Source: DATARH01 sp035935235
GTDB lineage: Bacteria > Pseudomonadota > Alphaproteobacteria > ATCC43930 > CGMCC-115725
Length of the DNA: 9,031 bases
Assembly: GCA_035935235.1 (NCBI GenBank)
Contig: DASYXG010000295.1
Span: 1 to 9,031 of the forward strand
Direction: 5' to 3'
The notes under the pieces were generated by a model. The model made no database searches. It was not told the origin of the DNA and worked only from the letters and a program-made list of their open reading frames with translations. Shown piece after piece: positions 1 to 6,179 of this stretch. Each line of letters opens with the position of its first letter. Position 1 is the first letter of the stretch. The translations under genes and the position numbers were made by a program.

Positions 1-99
1 GACGTTGGCTCTGACAATGCGCACCCGCTGGCCGATGGCATATTTCGGCAGCTTGGCAAGCTCCGGACCAACGCCCCTGCTGATGTACAATGCCGGCAT
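1..99 (-). CDS. Unrecognised protein, N-terminal 33 codons only (runs off the left edge)
   Basis: An ATG at 97-99 (minus strand) opens a frame of 33 codons with no stop before the window ends. The peptide begins MPALYISRGVGPELAKLPKY and continues AIGQRVRIVRANV. It starts 21 bp after the stop codon of the extradiol dioxygenase and lies in the same frame. About three quarters of its third codon positions are G or C, as in the neighbouring genes. No strong Shine-Dalgarno sequence is visible, so translation may depend on coupling to the upstream gene. I do not recognise the family. The GQRVRIVRANV stretch could be the start of a small beta-barrel domain, but that is a guess. If real, it is the third gene of the dioxygenase operon. 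Confidence 0.45.
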   Translation of the reverse strand, partial: MPALYISRGVGPELAKLPKYAIGQRVRIVRANV

Positions 100-120
100 C
101 GATTTTCGTTCGAAAGCCGG

Positions 121-1104
121 CTATGACCAACACGCGAAGCCGAGGCCGGTGCCGGTGCCGGCGGGAGTGCGGTAGCCCGGCTCGTAATGCGACCATTCGA
201 GCGAGAGATGCTCGACCGCGCCGCCGACGCAAATCCAGTTGCGAATTTCCGAGCTGCCCGAATTCAGCAGCTTGCGCGGCAGGTTCTGGATCGCCTCGGC
301 GTCCTTGCGCTTGAGCATATCGATAAAGCCGCGGTCCAGCGCCTCGTCGACGACGAAATGCGAGAGGCCGCCCGAACCGACGATGCCGACTCGCTTGTCC
401 TTGGGATAGCTTTCGACCGCCGCACGGATCGCCTGGCCGAGCTTGTAGCAGCGCCGCGGGGTCGGCTGGTTCGGCGGGTAGTAGGTGTTGATGCAGATCG
501 GCACAATCGGCACCACGTCCTTCATGATCCGCTTATGGACAAAGCCGATCGCATGCCCTTCGCCCTCGCCGTCGGGGCAGGAATCCGAGGCGGCGATGTC
601 GAATTCGTCGTCGATCAGCCGGTCGATCAGGTGCCGCGCCAAGCCGCTGTCGACCGGATAGTCGTGCGGCTCCTTTTCCTCGAACCAGCGCGCGCTCGCC
701 CGCCAGCCCCAGGTGGGGTTCGCCACCGGCGCCAGCGGCACGTTGCGGACGGTCTCGCCGTAATAGACGAGGACGCCCGGCATGTTGTCGGAGTGATAAA
801 GCTCGTCCTGGTCGTCGCCGACCACGATCAGCGCGTCGAGCTTGGCTTCGCGCAGGTAGTCGCCGAGCCGCGACATCGCCGCCTCGACCGCCTCGTGCCG
901 CGTCGCCATGCGCTCGGGCGAGATTTGCGCCTCGATATCGGCGGGCGCGCGCTTCAGCTGCGCCTCATAAGTGGTGAGGTTTCCGTCGACGTCGAGCAGA
1001 TTGGTCCGCTGCGTGTCGCGCTCGATAAATCGCGGCCAGTCGGTCGCCGGCGCGTTCAGCATTGGCGTATGCGAGGTGCCGATCCCCAGCACGAGCTTTG
1101 CCAT
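121..1104 (-). CDS. LigB-like class III extradiol ring-cleavage dioxygenase
   Basis: This 327-residue protein belongs to the LigB family of non-haem iron enzymes, which open catechol-type rings next to the hydroxyls (protocatechuate 4,5-dioxygenase, gallate and O-methylgallate dioxygenases). It starts MAKLVLGIGTSHTPML, and His12 matches the first LigB iron ligand. GSGGLSH (243-249) matches the LigB GTGGMSH motif with the catalytic base. Glu286 in SSEIRNW matches the glutamate ligand, and His184 the conserved mid-protein histidine. INTYYPPNQPTPRRCYKLG and AIRAAVESYP (225-234) also align with LigB as I recall it. At the place of the second histidine ligand it has Gln99 (GDDQDEL); His104 is close by. 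The start at 1104 is chosen because a GGAGG site lies 5 nt upstream; a longer frame to 1287 overlaps the TfdA-like gene. It follows that gene by 59 bp, probably in one operon. The substrate is unknown; protocatechuate, gallate or another diphenol are possible. Confidence 0.88.
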   Translation of the reverse strand: MAKLVLGIGTSHTPMLNAPATDWPRFIERDTQRTNLLDVDGNLTTYEAQLKRAPADIEAQISPERMATRHEAVEAAMSRLGDYLREAKLDALIVVGDDQDELYHSDNMPGVLVYYGETVRNVPLAPVANPTWGWRASARWFEEKEPHDYPVDSGLARHLIDRLIDDEFDIAASDSCPDGEGEGHAIGFVHKRIMKDVVPIVPICINTYYPPNQPTPRRCYKLGQAIRAAVESYPKDKRVGIVGSGGLSHFVVDEALDRGFIDMLKRKDAEAIQNLPRKLLNSGSSEIRNWICVGGAVEHLSLEWSHYEPGYRTPAGTGTGLGFACWS

Positions 1105-1109
1105 CAGGG

Positions 1110-1114
1110 CCTCC
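1110..1114 (-). promoter_or_regulatory. Ribosome binding site deciding the LigB-like start
   Basis: GGAGG on the minus strand lies 5 nt before the ATG at 1104. It supports the short start over the 61-codon longer frame that begins at 1287 inside the upstream gene. Confidence 0.75.
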
Positions 1115-1163
1115 GTGCGTTCCGACACTGAGTGTAGCGCAGTTGCGGCGAGGCGCGCAGCCT

Positions 1164-2024
1164 CTATGCGGGGAGGCTGTCCTCGACCGTGCTGCGCCTC
1201 ATGTCGCGCCGTTGCGACAGGTCGTAGCGCCGCCCGCGATGCAGCACCGCGCGATTGTCCCACATGACCAAATCGCCGGGCCGCCATTCATGACGGTAGA
1301 CAAATTGCCGCTGCGTCGCGTGCTCCAGCAGGTCGCAGAGCAGCACCCTTCCTTCGGGCAGCGACAGACCGACGACATGCGTCGCATGCGCCCCGAGATA
1401 GAGCAGCTTGCGGCCTGAACCGGGGTGAACGCGAACGATCGGCCAGACCACCGGCGGGATCGCGCCGGCGATCTCCTCGGGGCTCGGCGCGAAACCCAGC
1501 TTGGCGCGCGAATGGTGCACATAATGTTCGGCCGAGCGGCCCTCGGCTTCCTGCCGCAACCGCTCGGGCAGCGCATCGTAAGCGGCGCGCATGTCGGCGA
1601 ACTCGGTCTCGCCGCCCCAATCCGGGATGGCGCTGCAATAGAGCAGCGAGAACTTCGCCGCTGGCTTCTTGTACGAGCTGTCGGTGTGCCACAACCGTGT
1701 CGCCATATTGGAGAGGATGCGGCGATGATTGCGGCCGGCGACGTTTCCCGCTTCGTCAAGGTTGGAGACATCGGCGAATTCCGGTCGCACCCGGCGATGC
1801 TGGCGCACCGCGAGGTGGCGGCCTGGATCCATCGGCCCGAACGCGGCGGTGAAGGCGAGCTGCTCCTCCTCGCTAACGTCCTGGCCGCGGAAGACCAACA
1901 CGGCATAGCGATCCATTGCCGTCTCGATCTCCCGCGCGGCCGCTCCGTCGAGCGGATCGCGCAGATCGATGCCACCGGCCAGCGCGGCGAAAAGCGGGTG
2001 CAGCGGCGTGAAGTTCAGTTTCAT
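1164..2024 (-). CDS. tfdA: TfdA-like Fe(II)/2-oxoglutarate-dependent dioxygenase (aryloxyalkanoate type)
   Basis: This 286-residue TauD/TfdA-family enzyme is nearly the length of the Cupriavidus 2,4-D dioxygenase TfdA (about 287). TfdA hydroxylates the ether-linked carbon of aryloxyacetates, giving a phenol and glyoxylate while 2-oxoglutarate becomes succinate. The iron site is plain: His113 and Asp115 in LWHTDSSY, and His262 in DNRAVLHRGRRYD. Arg273 is the expected 2-oxoglutarate carboxylate ligand. These numbers equal those of TfdA. Other TfdA-like stretches are LHPLFAA (8-14), ADMRAAYDALP (143-153), GRKLLYLGAHATHV (204-217) and LLEHATQRQFVYRHEW (232-247). The start gives the canonical N-terminus, but its ribosome site is weak. 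It is the first gene of a two- or three-gene operon with the LigB-like enzyme. Whether the natural substrate is a herbicide, a phenoxypropionate or a plant-derived aryl ether cannot be read from the sequence; TfdA-alpha type relatives occur in bradyrhizobia and sphingomonads. Confidence 0.9.
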   Translation of the reverse strand: MKLNFTPLHPLFAALAGGIDLRDPLDGAAAREIETAMDRYAVLVFRGQDVSEEEQLAFTAAFGPMDPGRHLAVRQHRRVRPEFADVSNLDEAGNVAGRNHRRILSNMATRLWHTDSSYKKPAAKFSLLYCSAIPDWGGETEFADMRAAYDALPERLRQEAEGRSAEHYVHHSRAKLGFAPSPEEIAGAIPPVVWPIVRVHPGSGRKLLYLGAHATHVVGLSLPEGRVLLCDLLEHATQRQFVYRHEWRPGDLVMWDNRAVLHRGRRYDLSQRRDMRRSTVEDSLPA

Positions 2025-2084
2025 CTGGGCAACCTACGCTGCCGGCGACGCGCGTGGTAGCCTTGCCCCGAAAGGAGAAAGGCG
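2025..2084. promoter_or_regulatory. Divergent intergenic region between tfdA-like and GFA genes
   Basis: This 60-bp gap separates two start codons on opposite strands, so promoters for both must lie here or inside the flanking coding starts. It is GC-rich, and I see no convincing -35/-10 pair or operator palindrome on either strand. The only clear signal is the GFA ribosome site (AAAGGAG, 2071-2077), 7 nt before the ATG at 2085. Confidence 0.4.
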
Positions 2085-2546
2085 ATGATGGAAACCCGTG
2101 AAGGCGGCTGCCATTGCGGCCGGGTGCGGTTCCGGGCCAAGGTCGATCTCGATCGGCTGTCGCAGTGCGACTGCTCGATCTGTACAAAAAAGGGCATCCT
2201 GCATCTGGTCACCGATCCCAAAGATTTCGAGCTGCTAAAGGGCAAGGACGCGCTGACCGCCTACACGTTTCAGACCGGCGTGGCGCAGCACACCTTCTGC
2301 AAATATTGCGGGATGCATGCGTTCTATATCCCGCGCTCGCAGCCGCATCAGATCACCGTCAACGCGCGCTGCCTCGACGGCATTGATGGGCCGAGCCTCA
2401 AACCGACCCGCTTTTTCGGCGGACGCAATTGGGAAGAGGCGCAGGCGAAACGGCTCACGGAAGAAGGCGTCCCGCCGCCCGATACGATGGGCGGCCGGGC
2501 TGGTGCGCTGACCCTGCAGGCGATCCTCGACAAGGCGCCGGAATAG
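2085..2546 (+). CDS. GFA-family zinc protein (Gfa/CENP-V fold)
   Basis: This 153-residue protein belongs to the glutathione-dependent formaldehyde-activating (GFA/CENP-V) family, small zinc proteins with two bound zinc ions. The cysteines sit in the family pattern: Cys9 and Cys11 (GGCHCG), Cys28, Cys30 and Cys33 (CDCSIC), and Cys72 and Cys75 (CKYCG). The family name comes from Gfa, which was proposed to speed the joining of formaldehyde and glutathione. Most members have no proven reaction and that role is disputed, so the function should be left open. Translation is well supported by AAAGGAG 7 nt before the first ATG; a second ATG follows at once. It is the only plus-strand gene between two minus-strand operons. 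It diverges from the tfdA-like gene, and its stop codon lies 2 bp from that of the convergent repeat protein. Confidence 0.88.
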   Translation: MMETREGGCHCGRVRFRAKVDLDRLSQCDCSICTKKGILHLVTDPKDFELLKGKDALTAYTFQTGVAQHTFCKYCGMHAFYIPRSQPHQITVNARCLDGIDGPSLKPTRFFGGRNWEEAQAKRLTEEGVPPPDTMGGRAGALTLQAILDKAPE

Positions 2547-2562
2547 CCTCACCACTCCGGCG
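2536..2562. terminator. Possible hairpin shared by two convergent gene ends
   Basis: CGCCGGA (2536-2542) and TCCGGCG (2556-2562) are a perfect 7-bp inverted repeat around a 13-nt loop that holds both stop codons. There is no run of T on either side, so it is not a classic intrinsic terminator. It could slow transcription from both strands. The arms lie in coding sequence, so chance is a real alternative. Confidence 0.25.
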
Positions 2563-3274
2563 GTTGGGCGAACGAGGTGCTGGAGAGGTCCGGCCGGTCG
2601 GAGAAACTGGCGCCGGCGAAGCGCGCCGGTCCTCCGAACCGCGTCTGGGTTAGGCTGACATAGCCACCGAATTGTGCACCAGCGAACTCTGCCTCTGCCG
2701 CGAATTGTGCTTCGTCGAACAGTGCGTTGCCGACAAAACTCGCGCGGTCAAACAATGCGGGCGCGGCAAACCGCGCGTCTTCGAACCAGCAAAAACCCTG
2801 CATGTTCGGCTCGACCTCACCAGGGACAAAGCGGGCGCCGCTAAAGCGGGCTTCCGCCGCGAATTGCGCGAGCATAAGCGTGCCCTCGGACGCGAACTCG
2901 GTATCGGTGAAATCGGCCGGCCCGCCGAACCTCGCGCCATTGAAGCAGGCGCTGTGATGGAAATGCACACCGACAAAACGGGCGCCCCGCGGGAACCGAG
3001 CGCTCGTAAACAGCGCGGCGCCGGGAAACACGAAACCGGCGAAATCGGGTGCGGTAGGGAACTCATGCTCAGCAAACAGCGCGATGCTGTCGCTCATCCA
3101 CGCCCGTGTTTCGTCGTTCAGCGGGATGACATCGCCGGGATAATGAGTCTCGACCGAAAACCGCCACTTATCGGCGGCAACCAGAGCGCGATGACACGCG
3201 ATCATCGACGCCGCCCACTCGTTCCATGCCTCTTTTCCCCGAACGAGCAACGCCAGCGTGGCGGCTTGATCCAC
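2549..3274 (-). CDS. Phe-rich pentapeptide-type repeat protein
   Basis: This 241-residue protein has a short helical N-terminus (about 1-60, including the LLVRGKEAWNEWAA motif common at the start of pentapeptide-repeat proteins). A long repeat domain follows (about 61-235), rich in ARF, GARF and ADF units. The centre residue of each repeat is almost always Phe. Spacing alternates 5 and 6 residues, so the real period is 11. Eight 11-residue units run from Phe67 to Phe149 and seven from Phe164 to Phe235, broken by about nine extra residues around 151-160. Such domains form right-handed quadrilateral beta-helices and usually act by binding proteins; no catalytic site is expected. No signal peptide or membrane segment is visible. 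The start is GTG, 11 bp after the stop of the RidA-like gene, with TAGGA overlapping that stop as ribosome site. It is the last gene of the pepP unit; its function is unknown. Confidence 0.85.
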   Translation of the reverse strand: MDQAATLALLVRGKEAWNEWAASMIACHRALVAADKWRFSVETHYPGDVIPLNDETRAWMSDSIALFAEHEFPTAPDFAGFVFPGAALFTSARFPRGARFVGVHFHHSACFNGARFGGPADFTDTEFASEGTLMLAQFAAEARFSGARFVPGEVEPNMQGFCWFEDARFAAPALFDRASFVGNALFDEAQFAAEAEFAGAQFGGYVSLTQTRFGGPARFAGASFSDRPDLSSTSFAQPPEW

Positions 3275-3285
3275 TGCCGCCGGTC

Positions 3286-4029
3286 CTAGATCACGAGCTC
3301 TCTCGAGACCCCGCGCACATCGACCTCGTAGTCGAGGCCCTGCACCGGCGGGCGCGCGTAGTGCCAGGTGAGCCCACCCGGCGCGGCGCCCCGGTGGATG
3401 AACTCATCGGCGAAATGCGGATGGATGTCGAAGATGGTGTAGAGCTGTGTTTCGGTCACGTCGGCCCAGTTCTTGTCGAGCGCACCCATGCGCGATTCCA
3501 TCGCGCCGAGCACGAAGCGCGCCTTGTCGCGCATACCCGCGGGCGAGGTGTCGCCAAGCCGAACGATGCGCGGCCCGTAAGGACCCTCCGCCCCGCCGGC
3601 CTCGCCGCTCCCGGCGATGACAAACCCGCCCGCGCCGCCGGGCACGGTAAAGGAAAACGCGTAAAAGCTAGGCTCGGCAGGCGGGTCGATCTCGGGACAG
3701 ACATTGGAGCGCGCAACCGGGTTGATCTCGTCGTGAAAAATGCCCCAGGCCGCCAGCTGCTGCACGTAGTGACGGTTGAAGTCGATAAACCCCTGGTCGG
3801 TGAACTGTCCCGGCGAGCGCAGCTCGCAGGCGCAAAACGCGCTTGGCGGTCTCCCGAGCCGGGCCATATGCGCCTCGGCGGCGGCGAAGCCCTCGGCGAG
3901 CTTCAGCGGCCTCGAGAAGCGCACCCGCTCGATCGCATAGCCCGGCAATGCTTCGACCCCACCCGAATATTGAAACGCATGTCCGATAAAGCGGTAATTC
4001 CCCGGCTGAAACAGCTCGATATCGGCCAT
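3286..4029 (-). CDS. Tandem RidA/YjgF-like protein, possible aminomuconate deaminase type
   Basis: This 247-residue soluble protein appears to hold two RidA/YjgF-like halves. The first (about 12-130) has the helix-strand pattern of RidA, and NPVARSNVCPE (103-113) resembles the PAR segment that carries RidA's conserved carboxylate-binding arginine (here Arg107). The second (about 135-247) starts with FVIAGSGEA and repeats the pattern through WADVTETQLYTIFDIHPHF and WHYARPPV, where Arg226 may be the counterpart. RidA proteins hydrolyse enamine/imine intermediates, and relatives include 2-aminomuconate deaminases of aromatic degradation. I recall similar alphaproteobacterial proteins annotated in that direction, but the assignment is uncertain. 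The start at 4029 is fixed by AGGAGG 6 nt upstream, which overlaps the pepP stop codon; the longer frame to 4089 starts with an Arg-rich run inside pepP. It lies 10 bp after pepP and 11 bp before the repeat-protein gene. Confidence 0.65.
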   Translation of the reverse strand: MADIELFQPGNYRFIGHAFQYSGGVEALPGYAIERVRFSRPLKLAEGFAAAEAHMARLGRPPSAFCACELRSPGQFTDQGFIDFNRHYVQQLAAWGIFHDEINPVARSNVCPEIDPPAEPSFYAFSFTVPGGAGGFVIAGSGEAGGAEGPYGPRIVRLGDTSPAGMRDKARFVLGAMESRMGALDKNWADVTETQLYTIFDIHPHFADEFIHRGAAPGGLTWHYARPPVQGLDYEVDVRGVSRELVI

Positions 4030-4035
4030 CGCGTT

Positions 4036-4041
4036 CCTCCT
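4036..4041 (-). promoter_or_regulatory. Ribosome binding site overlapping the pepP stop codon
   Basis: A perfect AGGAGG on the minus strand lies 6 nt before the ATG at 4029 and shares bases with the TAG stop of pepP (4040-4042). It fixes the start of the RidA-like gene and suggests translational coupling with pepP. Confidence 0.8.
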
Positions 4042-6070
4042 ATCCGATCGGCGCCGTCGCCTGATCCAGCCACGCGGCCGTCTCGGCATCGACCAGCGGG
4101 CCGATCGTCGCCCGCACCCGCGTGTGATAATCGTCGAGCCAGTCCGCCTCGCCGCGATCGAGAAGCTCGCGCGCGACCAGCTTGCGATCGATCGGCGCCA
4201 AGGTAATGGTCTCGAAACGGAACATTTCTCGCTCCGCGGCGGCTTCCTCGCCCGGCTGCACCACGATCAAATTCTCGATGCGGATGCCGTAAGCGCCGGT
4301 CTTGTAGTAACCGGGCTCGTTCGACACGATCATGCCCGGCAGCAGCGGCTGGGTGTTCGCCGCCTTCGAGATGCGCTGCGGCCCCTCATGCACCGAGAGA
4401 TAGCTGCCGACCCCGTGTCCGGTGCCATGATCGTAGTCGAGCCCGACCTGCCACAACGCCCGGCGAGCGAACCCGTCGAGCTGAGACCCGGTCGTACCTT
4501 TCGGAAAGCGCGCGGTCGCCAGCGCGATATGGCCCTTGAGCACGCGGGTGAAGTTCTCGCGCATCTCCTCCGAGGGCGTGCCGATGGCAATGGTGCGAGT
4601 GATGTCGGTGGTGCCGTCGAGATACTGCGCACCGGAATCGAGCAGATAGAGGGTGCCTGGCTCCAGCAGTTTCTCGGTCTCGGGGCTGGCGCGGTAATGC
4701 ACGATCGCGCCATTTGAGCCTGCGCCCGAGATCGTCGGGAAGCTGAGATCCCGGAAGTACTTTCCTTCCTTGCGGAAGGCTTCGAGCCGGTCGCTGGCAG
4801 CGATCTCCTTGAGCCCGCCTTTCGCCGCCTCGCGCGCCAACCAGGCGAGGAACCGCGTCACCGCGGCGCCATCGCGGCGATGCGCCTCGCGGGTGCCGGC
4901 GAGTTCGACTGCGTTCTTGCACGCCTTGGGCAGCATGCACGGGTCGGCGGCACGATGGATTTGCGCGCCCGCCTTGCCGAGCCGATCGAACACCCAGGAC
5001 GCCGCGCTCGCTGGATCGACCTGCACTCGGCCTTCCTTGGCCAGCGCGTCGAGCGCGGAGCCGAGCCGGTCCGGTGCCTCGATCGTCACCGCGTTGCCGA
5101 GGTGGCGGTCGAGACCGGGGGTGAGCTTGCGGCGCTCGATGAATAGGGTCACCGCGCCGTCGGCCTTCACAATCGCGAAGCTGAGCGGCAGAGGCGTGTG
5201 CGGGACGTCTCCGCCGCGGATGTTGAGCAGCCAGGCGATCGACTCGGGCATGGTCAACACCGCCGCCGCCGCGCCCTCGCCGGCGAGCGCCTTCCCGATC
5301 CGCGCCCGCTTGTCGGCGGCGCTCTCGCCCGCAAAACTGTCGGGCTGAGCGAAAACCGGCGCCAGCGGCGCCGCCGGCCGGCCGCCCCAAACCTGGTCGA
5401 GCGGGTTCTTGTCGACCGGCTTCAGCGTCGCGCCGGCGCGCTCGACCCCGGCCTTGAGCCGCTCGACCTCCTGCGGCGTGTGCAGCCATGGGTCGTACCC
5501 GATGACATCGCCCTTTGCCGCGGCTTCAGCTAGCCAACTCGCCGGCGGCTCGTCGATCAGGTGATGGATTTCGAACGCCTTGGTATCGACCTGGGCGCCG
5601 GCCTGCAGCGTGTAACGGCCATCGACAAAAATCGCCGCGCGCTTTGCCAGGACAATCGCCGCGCCGGCCGAACCGGTGAACCCGGTGAGCCAGGCGAGGC
5701 GCTGACCGCACAGCGGCACGTATTCGCCCTGATGCTCGTCGGCGCGCGGCACGACGAAACCGGCCAGCCCGTGTTCGCCCAGTTTCTCACGCAGCAACAA
5801 GAGCCGCTCGGCGCGCGGCATGCGTTTGAAGTCTTCCGGCTGCACTCCGTCGCGATGATCGACCGCCAGCGCCGACTTGAACGCCTCCAACTCGGCGGCA
5901 AGCTCCGGCGGCGTTGGTTCGGCGACCAAGGCGTGCCAGCTCGACCCGATCTCCGCCGGCGCCGCGAGTACACCGGCGATCAGCGCCTCCACCGCGGCGA
6001 CGTCCAGCGAGGAGCCCGCGCTCTTGAGCGCCACCGCCAGCCGGTCTCGATCTGGTCTCGCCCCGCGCAT
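4040..6070 (-). CDS. pepP: Aminopeptidase P (Xaa-Pro aminopeptidase, M24B)
   Basis: This 676-residue cytosolic metallopeptidase removes an N-terminal residue that precedes proline. It is the long, eukaryote-like three-domain form. A first creatinase-like domain begins near 86 (GLAGFVVPRADEHQGEYVP, WLTGFTGSAG). A second runs about 220-390, the catalytic M24 domain about 395-610, and a C-terminal M24_C-type domain to the end. The five dimetal ligands are intact: Asp478 (LLDSGAQY), Asp489 (GTTDITRT), His552 (GTGHGVG), Glu585 (SNEPGYY) and Glu599 (IRIEN). Related bacterial proteins are, as I recall, about 600-610 residues, so the first 60-80 residues are an extension. That start is nevertheless supported by GGGAG 5 nt before the ATG at 6070; Met84 (5821) has no comparable site and lies almost at the domain boundary. 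It is the first gene of a three-gene unit, with its promoter expected in 6071-6285. Confidence 0.93.
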   Translation of the reverse strand: MRGARPDRDRLAVALKSAGSSLDVAAVEALIAGVLAAPAEIGSSWHALVAEPTPPELAAELEAFKSALAVDHRDGVQPEDFKRMPRAERLLLLREKLGEHGLAGFVVPRADEHQGEYVPLCGQRLAWLTGFTGSAGAAIVLAKRAAIFVDGRYTLQAGAQVDTKAFEIHHLIDEPPASWLAEAAAKGDVIGYDPWLHTPQEVERLKAGVERAGATLKPVDKNPLDQVWGGRPAAPLAPVFAQPDSFAGESAADKRARIGKALAGEGAAAAVLTMPESIAWLLNIRGGDVPHTPLPLSFAIVKADGAVTLFIERRKLTPGLDRHLGNAVTIEAPDRLGSALDALAKEGRVQVDPASAASWVFDRLGKAGAQIHRAADPCMLPKACKNAVELAGTREAHRRDGAAVTRFLAWLAREAAKGGLKEIAASDRLEAFRKEGKYFRDLSFPTISGAGSNGAIVHYRASPETEKLLEPGTLYLLDSGAQYLDGTTDITRTIAIGTPSEEMRENFTRVLKGHIALATARFPKGTTGSQLDGFARRALWQVGLDYDHGTGHGVGSYLSVHEGPQRISKAANTQPLLPGMIVSNEPGYYKTGAYGIRIENLIVVQPGEEAAAEREMFRFETITLAPIDRKLVARELLDRGEADWLDDYHTRVRATIGPLVDAETAAWLDQATAPIG

Positions 6071-6075
6071 CTCTG

Positions 6076-6080
6076 CTCCC
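6076..6080 (-). promoter_or_regulatory. Ribosome binding site supporting the long pepP start
   Basis: GGGAG on the minus strand lies 5 nt before the ATG at 6070. It favours the 676-residue product over an internal start at 5821, where only a weak, distant GGAAG is seen. Confidence 0.55.
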
Positions 6081-6179
6081 GTCGTCGACCCCGCAATCTA
6101 GCGCATATTCGTCCCGATAGGTGCCCGCGGCAACCAACGGTTTGTCCGTTTTGCAGTGCAGAAGGTTATCGATTAATCA

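Noticed and set aside
187..1131. 314-codon plus-strand open frame opposite the LigB-like gene
   Set aside because: It lies antisense to a gene with clear family motifs, its Arg-rich translation matches no family, and it is expected from high GC.
1125..1135. ACACTGAGTGT inverted repeat between the two dioxygenase genes
   Set aside because: The arms are only 5 bp. It shares GACACTGA with the 6180 palindrome, but one 8-mer shared by two sites is too weak to claim a common operator.
1105..1287. N-terminal extension of the LigB-like gene to 1287
   Set aside because: It would overlap the TfdA-like gene by over 100 bp, reads as Arg/Ala-rich shadow sequence, and ignores the GGAGG site before the ATG at 1104.
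2025..2084. A sigma-70 promoter pair in the tfdA/GFA divergent gap
   Set aside because: No hexamer pair with acceptable match and spacing was found on either strand.
2085..2546. GFA-family gene as the formaldehyde-detoxifying step of the aromatic operon
   Set aside because: TfdA-type cleavage of aryloxyacetates releases glyoxylate, not formaldehyde; the gene is on the other strand, and the catalytic role of the family is itself disputed.
3226..4206. 326-codon plus-strand open frame opposite the repeat and RidA-like genes
   Set aside because: The antisense translation is low in complexity and rich in Arg, and it crosses the boundaries of three well-supported minus-strand genes.
4386..5489. 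367-codon minus-strand frame inside pepP
   Set aside because: It is the same strand but another frame of pepP; the Arg/Gly-rich product lacks any domain, while the pepP frame keeps all metal ligands.
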